A DNA stretch of 64,000 nt from Litoditis marina. Lineage: Eukaryota; Nematoda; Chromadorea; Rhabditida; Rhabditidae. A program made the position numbers and the translations under genes. The stretch is taken from contig OZ038434.1 in assembly GCA_964036275.1 (NCBI GenBank), positions 4,486,560 through 4,550,559 on the forward strand, in the 5' to 3' direction. The notes beneath the pieces are model-generated. The model saw only the letters and a list, made by a program, of their open reading frames with translations. It had not been told where the DNA came from and made no database searches. This document shows, piece after piece, positions 24,376 to 37,700 of this stretch (its first letter is position 1; the number at the start of each line of letters is the position of its first letter).

Positions 24376-27300
24376 ATGACCTCGTTTGTGGATTTACCGC
24401 CGGAGCTGCACCATCGCGTCTGTCGCTTCATGAACCCAGCCGACCATTGTGTTCTGTCCCAGACTTGTCGCCTGGTCCGAGCAAATGTCTTCTCTATGCC
24501 GGAGTTCTACAAAACCAGGATCAATCTCGGTGTGGTAAGTTACATAATCGTAAGACCAATTTCACATGCGACCTTAATGCAACTCGGGTGCCTGTGTAGA
24601 AGAAAACTAATGGTTGCTTGGGTTGATTTAGTTTTTTGTGGAATGAACAATTCCGGAAATCAGTACAATATTATTAAGACGCCCGTGTGTGTGTGCGTTT
24701 GTTGCTCAACTTTATCATTTACCTGGGGCGATCGAAGTTGCTAATTTTTCGTATTAATTCTCGTACGATACGAGTCTATGCAGCTCTGTCGAAAAAGTAT
24801 CGATTGGTGATAAACATGAAATCCACTATTTTTCGTTAGACTTTTTTTATTTTCAGGGAGTGCGTGGCAATCAGGACAAGATCTACATCGCCTACAATTA
24901 TTTGAATTCGCGTAAGTATGGTAACAAATCTGATGGATATCCGTTGCGAGAACTGTTTGCCAAGAATGGAGAGCCGGTACGACACGGAATGGTTAGTTAT
25001 TGTTGTTTACGTTCACTATTCCAGTTTGCGTTTCTTTAACAACGCACGTGCTGCGACATACGAAATAAGAAATTGTAGTCCTTACTGCAGTCGAAAAACG
25101 GGCTCTTTTTTCAGCTAAATTCGGACGAGAGGCAGATTTGAGGCAGATTTTTATGCCAAACTGATCGAGATCGTGATCATTTTGTGGATTGTGTTATGTA
25201 ATTATCAGTGTTTTTGTAGAGTGGTTACAATTTATAAGTGTGTAGTTGTTTTTCATCTGTCAGTTGTCAATTTTTAAACAATCCTGTGAACACACGAGTT
25301 TCACTTTATGAATTTTTATAATTATTTACGGAAATGAAAAAGAATCGTCACATGAATCGCAATAAGAATACAGAAAATTCAAGAGATTTCATCTGTCTTT
25401 ATATTTTTTTGAAATTTTCTCTGTTTCGTATATATTTGCATTTCAGTGTTGGGGTCGACGAATCTTCACTTCTGCTGAGTGTAACATAGCCCTTTCCGCT
25501 ATCGTCAATGTCGCTCGTTTGGAGAGAATCAACTACTCTGCGGTAGGGCTTTTGTCTTATTTTATCTTTTACTCATCAATAATCTACAAGGAATAGCATT
25601 ATTGAGAAACAACGTCAATTCTAATTATTTACTTACAGCAAGTTATCGAACCGTTGCAGAAAACAAGCTAAAGCATCCCGTTATCTGAGTTTAACGAGTG
25701 TGTTCTTTTCTTAGGTTCTCCACTTTGTTTTACATCAGTTGTTTCCAATTATCTGTCATGAGTGTCAGGTGTAGAGTTGCCTCAAAACTGCAAGAATTTT
25801 GCCGTCATTTTGAAGGCGACTCTAGCCAGCGTATCTCCGATCTACACACTCTCTCATCTGCTGGCATCTGCTGGCAGATAATGAACGTTTCTTGATCGAT
25901 TGGATCCTTCGCTATTTTTGTTGCTGGAATGAAGTATGTTGTATGGCTATTTCAGACCTTGCCACCTTCGTGGAAACACTGTATTGATGTGTTTCGGTAC
26001 ATTTGCGAGAATTCGAGGAATGACCCTGTCTTCATTCTCGACTTTTCGCGTACCGAGCGAGGCGAACCGCCACGGTTCGTTTTCTATATTTTTCAAATTT
26101 ATCCAACTATGGTGTTTAACTTCTAAAAAAATTCATCTATACCATATATATATATATATATATATGAAATGGGCGTTTTGAAGGCCACTTTCTCCACCTA
26201 ACCCGAAAATTCGCGGGTAAACTCTCTTCCACACTACTTCTCGCGCGCCGCACGCGTCAGTTCCTTGTGAGGCGGGACGCGAACGTTCAAATGTTCATTG
26301 TAGCGTTCAAACACTGTAATTTTATTTCAGTTGTGAACATCTGACGGACTCATTCGAGGTGTGCATGAGCACTTGTCTCCATAGCCTTCTCTGTGATTTG
26401 GCAGCAGCGGGGGTCCGACGAGTCAATGTCATGTACTGGTTCGGGGCAGGTGAGTTTTTTTATTCATAATTCATGAAACTTGTTTATAACATTCGAAACT
26501 TTTTTCTGCTAAAACTTTAAAATGTATGTAAAACATATTCATTTTTAACCCTTATATTCATTATTCTATTGTCGTTCACATTTTATTCTGCCTTTTTGAT
26601 AGACAGAACGATCAACGAAGCGAATAAACGGAATAAAATAATAAAAAAATTCAACAAAATGTTCTTGTGTATTGGCAGGTGGTCTATTCGCTGTTCCTCT
26701 CCACAAGTTCCGTTATCTGTCTCTAGAATTCTATTTCGGATATGAGGATAATGAGCATCGGGATAGAAAAATCAATATTTTCCGCTACTTCATCAAGGTA
26801 CGTTCAGTTTGGAATCAGGTGGTGCGTGGTCGGGAGTTTTTCATTTTTTCGGAGTAACAAAGAACAGTTCTACGTGAGTCTATTATCAGATTTCCTGTTT
26901 TCGTTCCGAGCTCAGTTTCGCTTTGCGCCTTTTTCTTGAACCTCTACACATACATTTGTCTACCTATTTCACACGACTGTCTTTTGTTGGTAGAGTGATT
27001 TTTTTCAAATTGGACTGAAATATATTAGTTCTGATTGTTCCCAACAAACTAAATTTGCAGAGTTACCTTTGTGGATACGCCAGTGAAAGTATGTTCATCT
27101 TCTTGTTCCGGTTTGACTATGATTTCGAGGAGACAACTATTCTCGAACAGGTTGGCATTGTTTGCGGCTTTTTTTCTGAGAAAGTCGAACTCATTCGACT
27201 ATCAGCCGTCCGCGAACGAAACGTTATGACGTATCGTAGATCACTAGTGACTACTTTTTCATTTATGCCGAAGTAAGACCATATGTGGGATGATCCTGGT

Positions 27301-28982
27301 TACGGGTCTCAAGAGTTAATGATCCCTCCTGCGGAAAAACACGAAATATTATGGGTCCCTTCCCAATTCAGCGGCGCCACAAAGACAAAAATGGGTATTT
27401 TGTTAAATAGTTATAGGTCCCCTCTCGTCCAGTCTGGCAACTAGTTAAGGGTCCCCCGGTCAGCGGACCGTGGCATCCCACCTATGAGTAAGACCCAGAC
27501 GTTTACAATTGTTAGACGACTCTCTAAATTCTGGGTGACAGAACGAAAAATGGTGTAAATATCTATTTTTTGGGTGATCAAAATGATATATTTTTGTTCA
27601 AAATCGAGATAATCACCCAATTTCGATGATTTTCGGGTGATTATCTGAATTTTTGGAGTTTTTCATGAATTTTGGGTGATCAAAGTTCAGACGTCGTCTA
27701 GGGTTGTATACGTCTGGTAAGACCGCAGTTTGGATATAATGCGCTAAGCAAGAAACGCTATCAACTCCTTGTAAGTTCAACAGGCGAACCTTTTATCAAA
27801 ACACAATAGAACTACAATGAAATCTAGTCTTCGCATGCATTAATTTTCTGTATATATGTTGTTTTTCTCCCAAATACCGTTACTATTCCTCAGTTAGGCT
27901 TAGACTAATAGAGTAGTAGTTTGATTCATCTTTGTAAACACATCACCATTTGATCTGGTGACGTGGTGACGTGACAATTCTGTAGGCTCTGGAGGGTATT
28001 CGCCGCGGTCTTGGTCAGAAGGAGACGGGCTGTCTGTTGGGGGATCAGTTGACTGGTACTAGTATTGGGGCTATGGACGACATTTCGCCAGCACTTTGGC
28101 AGACGATGGACAAGGATGGATGCAGGTGGCCAAGTAGATAGAGAGATCAGCTCAATTTCGATTTCCGTCACAGTTTTCATTACACTATTGAGTGCTAATT
28201 GAAATGAATATTCAGCTTTTTTAGTGAACCTCATTTTGTTGGATTGTTGGATACTCTTTCGAACTTATTATGTATGCGCTAGTTTCTTCGATTCCTAAAA
28301 TGGTATACCATAAGAGTGTCATCTCATGTAAGATGTATGGAATCCCACTTTTGCATGAAGGATGGAAGATTCTAGACTCAACCAGTGCACAGCACATGCC
28401 CACAGCCGTAACGTCCGACTGTTTGACAAACAAGGGGCCGTTTTTAAACATAAACACGTAAAAATTATGAATTGAAACCGAAAAATTAGAATATTATCAT
28501 GATTTTGCCGAACTAGGAGTCTGTTCCGATTTTTTGTGTGGCTGATCAGTCAACTTTACTGGTGTATGTGAACATGGCATAGTTGAGAACAAACGGGGAT
28601 AGTTTTGTTCCAGAATCAGCTGGCAGGGTACGGTGTTCGATGGGGTATTTCAATTGCTCATCAGAGGAACCCACGATAGGGACTTTGGACCTCCGATCAC
28701 ATTTGGAATGAACGAGCAGCTGAAAGGTGGGTTCTTACTTCAACTAGATCATTTGTTACGTATTGGTCGTGGCATGGATTCACTCAGCTCGTTATCCTAC
28801 ATTCTATTTTCTTAGCCAGGGTGGCTCCAATCCAGTGAGCTATTTAAATTTCACGCTTGGAAACCTTGAAATGTGAGAACTTCAGGTTTTTCGGAACTAT
28901 GAAGTCTAGCGTACTATTTACATTCCCTATTCCAGAATCTGTAAGAAATTCCACAATGCCGCCAGCTCCCCCCGACGTATAA
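24376..28982 (+). CDS. F-box domain protein (putative SCF ubiquitin-ligase substrate adaptor)
   Basis: A predicted 378-aa protein. The N-terminus reads MTSFVDLPPELHHRVCRFMN and then DHCVLSQTCRLVRANVFSMP, the pattern of an F-box (about residues 3-45), which binds Skp1 in SCF ubiquitin ligases. The rest matches no family I recognise; it is rich in aromatic residues (for example FRYLSLEFYFGYEDNEHRD) and ends in a proline-rich tail MPPAPPDV. Coding exons: 24376-24534, 24857-24991, 25447-25542, 25956-26074, 26331-26449, 26679-26797, 27061-27150, 27986-28125, 28614-28726, 28936-28982 (TAA). Phases agree throughout. The one uncertain join is exon 7 to 8: exon 7 can also run on to a stop at 27274-27276, giving a 320-aa product. 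I prefer splicing at CAG/GTTGGC because exons 8-10 are in frame and otherwise orphaned. Nematodes have large, fast-evolving F-box sets, so no orthologue is claimed. Confidence 0.75.
26145..26165. repeat. (TA)n microsatellite
   Basis: A run of alternating T and A about 21 bp long in F-box gene intron 5, shortly upstream of GC-rich CGCG-containing sequence at 26235-26280. Confidence 0.9.
27488..27724. mobile_element. Inverted-repeat element built of GGGTGAT/ATCACCC words
   Basis: Ends TAAGACCCAGACGTTTACAA and (reverse complement of right end) TCTTACCAGACGTATACAA mirror each other, followed inward by TAGACGAC on both arms. The interior iterates GGGTGATCA, AATCACCCA and GGGTGATTA. It lies in the F-box gene intron between exons 7 and 8, which helps explain why that intron is long. 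Confidence 0.65.
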
Positions 28983-29384
28983 TTTGAATCAGAATGCTAT
29001 TTTCAATTTGCCCTAGAATTATAGAATATAACCAACTCATTTATACTCGACAATCAGCCTTTATAGATTTTCATTTTTGTTATACCATACTCGTTACGTT
29101 ACTTCTGTTGATTTTGTTATTTGTTGCCATTGTTGATAATGTTCTAGTTAGAAAGATGAGAATAAAATTTATCGACAAATCATTAACACAACTGCTAAAA
29201 ATAGTTATCAACAAAATAGTAACAGTCAACAAATAGGTATATTTTTCAAACTATGAACATCTCAACTAACAAAACAATCTCATGTCGAGATTGGATGGAA
29301 CTGAGCTGACTTATTAATAAACTAAATGGGTTATAACATGAACATAGGGGTCACCTTCAGATTATCAACCGTAAAATTCATCGA
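28983..29384. other. Spacer between convergent F-box and ERAL1 genes
   Basis: Four hundred AT-rich bases with no exon. AATAAA at 29161-29166 lies about 180 bp past the F-box stop and is a plausible polyadenylation signal for it. Confidence 0.6.
29161..29166 (+). terminator. Candidate poly(A) signal of the F-box gene
   Basis: AATAAA about 180 bp after the stop codon at 28980-28982. This is positional evidence only. Confidence 0.45.
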
Positions 29385-32300
29385 TCAGCTAGCAGTGATA
29401 TCGATTGGTTTGTTGTTGTGTTTCACCAATATTCTCACAAACAACTGGCGTTGGAACAATGACATCATGTGCTCATTCACACGGCGACCTGCAAATTACA
29501 AAAGGTCATAGTCTGCACCACTCGCTCGAGAACACGTACAGTATAAATCATATATTTTGAGGGTGTTTTTTGACATCTGTGTAATATTTCTATATTTCCT
29601 AACACCTCGGTGAAATCGGGTTACTGTAGCACTGATTTATTCACATTGCTGTACGAGCATGACCAGTGTTGGGGTATCCTAATACAATTATCAGACGAGA
29701 GAAAAGGGTGAGGGGAAGAGATGCTCAAGCAATTATACAAAATAAGTAGACATAACAACGATTTGTACCTATAGTATGACACCATTAATCGACAAGAATA
29801 TAAAAAAACTAACCAATATTGGCTATTCGTTGACCTCCTTTCCCTATAATCAGACGACCCTCTCGTTCTTTTGCGCATGGAATTTCAGCCACAATTTGCA
29901 ACACCTGCAGAACACTAGTTGGATTCGTTACCATGTTCACCAATGCAAATTTCCAAGAACAAGTGAAGTTAACTTCAACAACCCTACGGTTCACAGGGCC
30001 AATGTTCTGCACCTTTTCAGTGTATTTTTACGCTCGCTCTTTTCTTGTCATTCTCAATGTACCACTCACTCTATATCTCTCTTTTCTGGCATATTCCCAT
30101 ATTTCGGATCTCTCGCTCTGTGTAAGGTAAGCCTTTCTTTGAAGAAGGACAATTATGTCAACCAATCCCGACGCTTCGGTCCTTTGAACTGCAATACATT
30201 TTCCAATTGCAGTTTACAGCACCGATGACAGGGGATTGTTCCACATAACCGTCCTACTTTGAGAGAGAGCATCAAACGTGTCTACCTCTCCTTCTTCCTG
30301 CCATTCGAGAATTCTTGGTTTCAATCGATACGCGACATCGGAGGGCAGCGAATCCAACAGAGCCGCCCGAAGACCGTCAACACAAATCTGCTGAGGCGTC
30401 TGAAGAATAATCAAATTGTGAGAAAGTCTCTCTCTCTCTCTCCCTGTATCATCCCCCCTGACCCTTCTTCCTTTTTTACTTCTCTCGTTTACACGACATT
30501 TTAGCACAAACTTGAATCATTTACCATAACTTCGAATGAATGTCAGTTTTCACACCGCAGTAGATAATCGCTCTCGTTCATTCTCATATTCCTCTCATTC
30601 TCTCTCTCTTCCCCATACTGTAGTTGCTATTCTCTTTTCTCTCTCTCTCTCTCTAATTCTCATATGTACACAGTGTACCTTATTGGTGACAGTCATCTCA
30701 TCCTCCCTCCACTCTCGTTGTTCTGACAGGGAATTCAAGTGATCTCTGATCGGATCAATACCTTCACCCGTCAATGATGAGGCTTAAATGACTAATTTAG
30801 TAATGCATCTTGAAATTATTCTTGATTCAACGTATTAGGTGCAACGGTAAAATTTTTACCCAACGGAAAACTTGATTACTTTCAAGAATTACGCGAATAT
30901 TCACTCCAATTAAAAAATATTTAAAGTTGATGATATTTCTACTTTGACCAGGTTAGTGAAGTCCATATTTATATTTTACTCCATCAGTATGTCGTATACA
31001 TGACACACTGATTGAGTGAAATAACATGAGACTGGCACATAAAAGAAAACTGAATACTTGAAAAAGAAAATATACAATATTCCTACCGAAGAAAACGGCA
31101 TCGAAATTTCCCCAGCCACGAATCTCCCCAAACAGTCTTTTCGTGTCCGCAAATGGGACTTTATGCGTGGGCTTCGACATCAGGGCCCTGCAAAGAACTT
31201 AGAAAGGAGGGATAATGAGAAGAAAAGGGGAAGAGGATGAAAAAGAAAGTGATTCCGCACGATCACTTCATCACGGGACCACCATATTGTGATAGCGTAT
31301 ATAAACATATTCGGTTCGGAAATGAAAAAGGTAGCCTTCGGTTAACAAACAAGTAGGTTGGATGAAAAATTATCCTGGTACCTTCCATATACCAACAAAG
31401 TCTTCCGAATAGCCAGAAAAATGAAATAAACGGGTTCAATTCTTGTCAATATCAGGAAAATTTGCCTATTTTCGATGCAAAATAATGAGCTTTAACGTAA
31501 TTGGTGTAATAGCGCCTGCCCTACCTATATCTCTCCTGCCACTTTTCATCCCCCTCCTTCAGAATGTCGTCGTGCAGCTTGAGGTCTCGTTTCGATGCGG
31601 CTCCGAGATTGCCAATCTGAGAACGAACTGGGATGGACAGTCATATAAAAAACAACCGCTAAATATATAGGATTTTTCCAGGATCTGGAAGGGTTTGGCA
31701 TGCGGCCAGCCCGTCTGCGGATCTTTGATCTTCACACTCTCTCATTTGCTAGCAAATAATCAACGAACGCTCTCCCAGCATTGCTCCATCGATTGATTAC
31801 ATTGCCCACTCCACTTAGCCCTATGCTGTCTTTGTCGGGGAAATGAACACTATATCAATTTTAGCATTCTATGTTAATTTCAGCTTTCTGTAGGTCACAG
31901 GAATATGTAAAACAATGAGTAAGAGCAACATAATCCAGATTACGGTAGAATCGATCTCAAACTGTCACAATGTACCGAAATACTCCATAACCAACCGTGT
32001 TTTGTGTCGTTTCTATTGTTTTTCCTGCCACCCGACCATTTGTCAGAATACGGGTCAATTCCAGTAACTGGGTACGGTCGCTTATTAAATCCACCTGGAA
32101 ACAGGAAGGATTGACTAAGTCACATTCATAACTCTTATTTCGACGTTTAACAGCGTTGACAGTGAATAGAACGTGTGTTTCGATTTAGTTGCCGTTCACG
32201 CCAGCCTGAATGCACGCACGAAAACGCAGGAACGCAAACGAAAACGCAGGAAAACGCATGTTCACGCATGAAAAGCATGGTTTTATGCCGGCGTTAAGCG

Positions 32301-33719
32301 TCTACGTAAAAAGTATGAATTAGAGGAGAGCTGGTCAACACTGTACATATCGAGCTCGAGAGCTGTATTTATAGTTTGATCCCGTCATATTTCAGTACTA
32401 ATTCGGAAACCACGTCTTGCATGCAAATCTAACTTGAACTCAGATAGATTCGTTCCCTCAACTCAACGTAGGATATTTGCGATATCTGACCTTATTGATG
32501 ACAAGCGAAGACGTGACATGTGCATGTCGATGTAATAGATGGAGAACACGATGTTGAATGTAGTCACCTGTCGCCGTCGCGTCCTAGAAACCATTATAAA
32601 CTACAAAATCGATCAATATAAAACGACGTTTGATTCCGTCCTAACCGTGAAAATTAATGGTTTTGCATTAAAATAGACAAATTTCTTGTTTCCGGAACAA
32701 AGCAGCCCGTTTTCTATTTTTCTCGCTATTCGGTCAAGACTGGGGTATGACTGCGATACCTGAACGACGAGCACGTGTTGTGCCCTGTTGATGGCCGCTT
32801 CGGGATCGGACAGAATGCGGGCATCGCCCTTCTTCTTCATCCTCTCCCGAGCATGGCCCATTCCCACGGTGCCCGGACTGTCCAGGATAGACAGTTGGAT
32901 ATTGTTCTCGGTCAACACGCACGACACGTTCTGCAACAAGGAAATAGGAGAACGTACGAGAAAAAGAGAAAAAAGAAGAGAGACGAGAAAAAGAAAGGGT
33001 GAGACAGAGAAAGAGTGAGAGAATGCAAGAGAGAAATAACCTCCGTTGTGGTGTCCATTTTGCTGCTGACAGCCGAAACTGCCGCTCGCACCAGCTGATT
33101 CGTCAACAGCGACTTGCCCACATTTGGTGCTCCTATTACGGCCACATCCAAACAACGCTGAAAACAGAGATTACTTCACTATGTTGTTCTCTACATAGTA
33201 TCAACAATTAGTTGAGCTTGTTTATACACGTATTATGTTTTTGTATAATAATTCTAATTTTCTAGTTTTTCTTCAAATTTAATGTTCAAACAAGACCGGA
33301 GAAATACAATGAATCTAATATATCATTACGCTAACCATTTACATTTATCTATAGAAAGGAGCAGCCGGTATTTTCGCTGAACCAATTATGTATTCAACAG
33401 CCTCCGATATGCTTGAAGCTTGAAGTGAGAACTTCGGTGAAATTCATTTCAGTCCTGACATCTTCTACATACTTGGGGTTTTCGATTAAAATCTTCCGGA
33501 TTGGTATGTTTTTTGTAGTCTATTTCTGCTATACCTTTGCTACTTCGCCTGCCCCAATTAACTTATCGATAAATTTGGCCAATTCCGAATTCTTATACGT
33601 TTGAGTGTTTCATTATGGATAGTCGCAGCCCGCTCATCACCCACCTGGGTACTGTGTCTTCGACGTATCGATGTGCACAGGGAAACAATTAACCGATACC
33701 GTCGTGTACAATAGGACAT
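29385..33719 (-). CDS. ERAL1: Era-like GTPase, mitochondrial (ERAL1), with KH domain
   Basis: A complete 386-aa Era-family GTPase. ERAL1 binds the 3' end of mitochondrial small-subunit rRNA and aids ribosome assembly (family knowledge). Coding exons in transcript order: 33719-33645, 33157-33041, 32930-32760, 32583-32491, 32094-31996, 31616-31525, 31187-31087, 30782-30679, 30399-30286, 29904-29814, 29488-29385 (TGA). All junction phases fit. The first 25 residues are Arg-rich without acids (MSYCTRRYRLIVSLC, then SIRRRHSTQ), a good mitochondrial presequence. GTPase motifs: G1 GAPNVGKS (about 34-41), threonine-rich switch I (MDTTTE), G3 DSPGTV (81-86), G4 NKVD (151-154), and SSLTGEGID in the G5 region. 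The C-terminal KH domain shows IIGKGGQRI and RRVNEHMMSLF. G3 has Ser where Thr is usual. Slightly shorter than the human protein (about 437). Raptor lies upstream on the same strand, about 1 kb away. Confidence 0.93.
30144..30256. mobile_element. Palindromic miniature element, family 8, copy B
   Basis: A 113-bp element in ERAL1 intron 9, same length as 20537-20649. Ends AAGGACAATTATGTCAACCA and (reverse complement) AGGACGGTTATGTGGAACAA; the middle contains GGTCCTTTGAACTGCAATAC and CAATTGCAGTTTACAG. Relative to copy A the internal hairpin arms appear swapped, as expected for inversion inside a palindrome. Confidence 0.78.
32612..32748. mobile_element. Family-5 miniature element in ERAL1 intron 3
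   Basis: Carries the family core (TTAATGGTTTTGCATTAAAA, CAAATTTCTTGTTTCCG) and the terminal ACTGGGGTATG. It ends about 12 bp from the exon border at 32760, so the intron starts with its own donor and then runs straight into the element. Confidence 0.7.
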
Positions 33720-33732
33720 ACTGAATGTATAC
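33720..33732 (-). other. Probable spliced-leader acceptor of ERAL1
   Basis: ATACATTCAG on the minus strand ends at 33721, a single base before the ATG (33719-33717). Confidence 0.6.
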
Positions 33733-34719
33733 GATTTTTTGTGAATAAAATACTTGAAACATGCACTCTCTTTTCCTTAAATATAAACTAGAAAATGTAC
33801 ATTCGTGGAAGAATCCAATTAAGCCAAACATAAACTTCAATCAATATTCATTTATATAGAACTCTCCAAAATGTTATATACAACAATAGGCAAAAGATCA
33901 CTTGTAACTTTAGACAATCAGGTGGTACAATATAATAATTCAGAGACCAGATCAATGTTAACATTTTTCTGTATTCATTAATTTTCTGAGCAATATATAA
34001 TTTTCACTTGTGATCTGTGATAAGGTTCAATACATGGTGACAAAATACTAAAGTATACACGAAAGCCTAACTAACCGAAATTTCGGACTCGTGGGATGGA
34101 TCAGAATTTGCACGCCTCAACTTCTCAAATATGAGGGTTACTTTTCAACTATTTCCCGAAATCTTTAATTTCAACTCAAAAGTCTCATTGTAATATCAGA
34201 AGACTATACTGAGACACCCTGAAATTCGAAGGTGGGGGGGGGGGGGGCAATCTATAATCCTTAAATCCACACCGTCTGTCATTTAAATCTAATCTACCTC
34301 TACTGCACATCAGACTAGAAACTTCTTTATTAATCGCAATCGCGAATAAATCTGATTGCAGAGGAATTATCAATAAACGAATCTATCTATCAACTACAGT
34401 TTACAAACTAAATCATCTTTAACGGAGAAAATTTCTGGCAGAATGAGCAAATCGAATAATACACCGAAAGGATACACATTCAGAAAACACTGCGAACAAA
34501 AATTACTTACAACAATCAATTTAGGAAAGGAACATTGAGCAAATCAGATATGCATTTTATCTGCATTGGATCATATAGAAATCATATTCAATACTGTATG
34601 TACAAAGAAACTAATAACACGAAGAAAAGTGCGTGAGGAATGTGCTACAACGAAGAAGTGAGGGGGAAAGAACAGGCAACGTTCAAACCGGGAAACATAC
34701 CTAATCGATAAATCGATTT
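33733..34719. other. Spacer between raptor 3' end and ERAL1 5' end
   Basis: About 1 kb of AT-rich DNA without exons, with a G homopolymer run at about 34233-34247. A reverse-strand AATAAA (TTTATT at 34326-34331) lies about 390 bp past the raptor stop and could serve it. The two genes are collinear, so an operon with trans-splicing of ERAL1 is possible but the spacing is long. Confidence 0.5.
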
Positions 34720-37700
34720 TCAGAGGTGCATCGACTTCTTGGCGAAAATACCCACGTAGTTCTCATCGGCAACAGCTACGAGACAACTGAAAGTGATATA
34801 GATAAATCTACGGTGTAGCATCTTCATAATTGTTGTTTTTATTCGGACTGCGATCGTTTAACTACCTATGTTCTCATCATCATTGCGATGATCTTAAACA
34901 TACCATATCTTTTAGAACGAAAACTCTAAACTCGTGTTTTGGACCAAATTTTCGAAAATATGTTTCAATTTTTCAAATTAATGAGTTCGCATCAAAAATA
35001 GACAAGTCATCTCGTTTTCAGTGTAATAATAGCCCTTTTTTCGAATTTCCGGCTATTCAGTATTCGGACAACTTTACTATACCTTACTAACTACTTGACT
35101 TAACACCTAACCTACTTAACCACGGCGGTTTACACATGCAACCAGGTTGCATGCAACCAAAATGCAACCGGGTTGCATGTGTAAACAAAATTTGGTTGCT
35201 TTCCAAATGCAACCGGGTTGCTTTTGGTTGCTTTCCAAATGCAACCGGGTTGCTTTTGGTTGCTTTTCAAATGCAACCAAACACTCAATTTTTTGACATT
35301 TTCCGTTTTTTAATGCAATTTGGTTGCATTTTAAAAGCAACCGAAAGCAACCCGGTTGCATTTGGAAAGCAACCGAACTGTCTTTACACATGCAACCTGG
35401 TTGCATTTTGGTTGCATGCAACCCGGTTGCATGTGTAATTGGCCCTTAACCACTTACTAACGTATCAGTCCTTAATGTCAACTAGAAACTGACCGTTTTC
35501 TGTGCATGGCCATACTGTGAACCCTGCTGAGGGGGACACTGCCGAATGCATTTGTGGAGATGTTGCCCACAGAAGATCCCCGCGAGTCGAACAGTTTCAC
35601 CTCGTTCATGGAACCTGACTGGGTGGAACAGCCAAATAGCTGGAACGGAGAGGAGATAAGATATTATGCATTTTCGAATACTTAGTCAGGGTCAGAGAAT
35701 CCGAGAAATTTTCTGTGTTTTCTGTCCATGCAAAAACCCTAACAAGTAATTATGCAATGTTTCGATTGGGAAATTGGTTATTTTGTGGAATATTCAGAAC
35801 TTGCTGGCGTGTGAAAGGTATATAATAAACATGAGCTTAGAGTCAACTTTCACAACATTTAACTCCCAAATCGGTATAAAATCAATACCGTCATATCATA
35901 TGTAAAGTACAGAACAGACCTGGCCATTTTGATGAACCTCCAGCGCGTTCACATAATCCACCCGCTCATTTTTCAGATCAAACTCGAAATCAGGCTCCTG
36001 AAATAGAATTTTCAACAAAACTCCGTTTGTGCGTTATGTTCTACCATGTACGATGACAGAATATGTGAAGGCTCGTGGATACTTTCTTTTCGATTCGGCA
36101 ATTGAATGGTTGATCACCTGGAACATTCGCGGTTCGAACATTGAGATAATTCCATCTTCCGTCGCACTAACCAACTGGTCCGTTCTCCTCACGGAATCAA
36201 ACCTAAAATGTAAATAATCAGAAGGAAATCTCATCCTTTAGTCGCGAACAATTATCGTGCAAAAAGTAACAGTATCAAATCCATAATGAACTGTGTTTCT
36301 ACAAAAGAGGAAAAGAGTCGATACTTTATCCGAAAAATGAGTGAAAATCGCGGTTTTCCAGGGGTCGCGGAACACAAAAGTGAGAGGGTCGCGATATTTG
36401 TCTGGTGCGAACCTTGGTGGTGAATGGACATACATCAGTAAGTTTCGACTATTCAACCGAAACTAGTCTGGTTTTGAATGTGATCAGAGGAAATTGATGA
36501 TTTTGCATTAAAAATACACAAACTTTTTTGTTTTTTTTTTGCGGAAAATTATCCGGTTTTTTCGATTGTTTTGGCTATTTGGACAACATTACTGGGGTAT
36601 ATTTACCTGATGGAGCACCCGACGACTCGCTGCGTGTTTCCCTCAAACCGCATAATGAGACTAGACTTGGACGGAATACGCAGGTCGTGCACGTGCAGCG
36701 AACCATTTCGATAACCTGGAAAAACAACGTGAAATAAAAACCTGGTAGATTCAATACAAACTGAAGTTTAGAAATAATAATATACTCTCGAATCTGGGCC
36801 ATTGCTTCAACTCTTTCAACTATCAACTAGCTTGAGCGCACTCAAAAGCTAGCCGGCATACATTGCAACCAGCTTGTACAGCTAACTACTCCGAATTGAT
36901 GAGCAAAAAAATTACAAGTACGTTTCATAGCTACTACTAACTCACAAAAAAGGTCATAAGGTTGCGTAAATATGTTTAAAATAATTTCAACTAGATGACA
37001 TCGGATAGGTTCAATAGAACTGACCAACAGCTACCAGATGACTGGTGTCCAGGTCGGCACTGAGTGCCGTGACCGCCCCGCACCTCGACCCAACCACGAG
37101 GTCCTGCACCGTCTTTTCACAATGCGCATCCCAGATACGCACCACCCGCACATTTCCACCACACACCACACGACCCGACGACTGGCACCAACTGTAATAT
37201 GAATGAGAATATTCATTCATTGGGGCGTAACTCAAATTGTAGCAAAAAGTATGTAGACACTAGACACCAACCCCAACGGACGATGAAAAAGTTAAATTTC
37301 GAAATACTGCAGAACCACACACTAGTTACACTAGTTGGGTTGTGAGATGTGACTATTCTACAAAAAGCAGCCCGTTCTTTTGAATTTTTCACCAAAAACT
37401 AAAATATGAAGAGTGCTGCCGATTCTTACATAACAAGAAGACTATAGATGAAGGGACACGTTTCAGCGAAGAAAAAATGTTTTACGCTATTATATTTCAC
37501 GTTCTACTTATAAGTGAGTACTTCAAATTCTATTAACTACCACTTACTCGTAGAGACAAGTCATCTTTTCCTCCTTATCCATTGGAGTTTTCATCTGATC
37601 ATATAGAGGTAGTGATGACGTAACCAGCTTAGGTTGACCCACAAAGTCGTGCGAATGAATGTTGTAGTCCGGATCCCAGATCTGGAAACAAATGTCACAA

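Noticed and set aside
27061..27276. F-box gene ending at 27276 as a 320-aa protein
   Set aside because: Possible, but splicing at 27150 to 27986 keeps frame and accounts for three further in-frame exons with good splice sites, so I treat the short form as secondary.
32613..33155. 180-residue minus-strand ORF and overlapping plus-strand ORFs
   Set aside because: It reads through ERAL1 exons and the intron between them; only 33157-33041 and 32930-32760 are coding, as shown by splice sites and the GTPase motifs.
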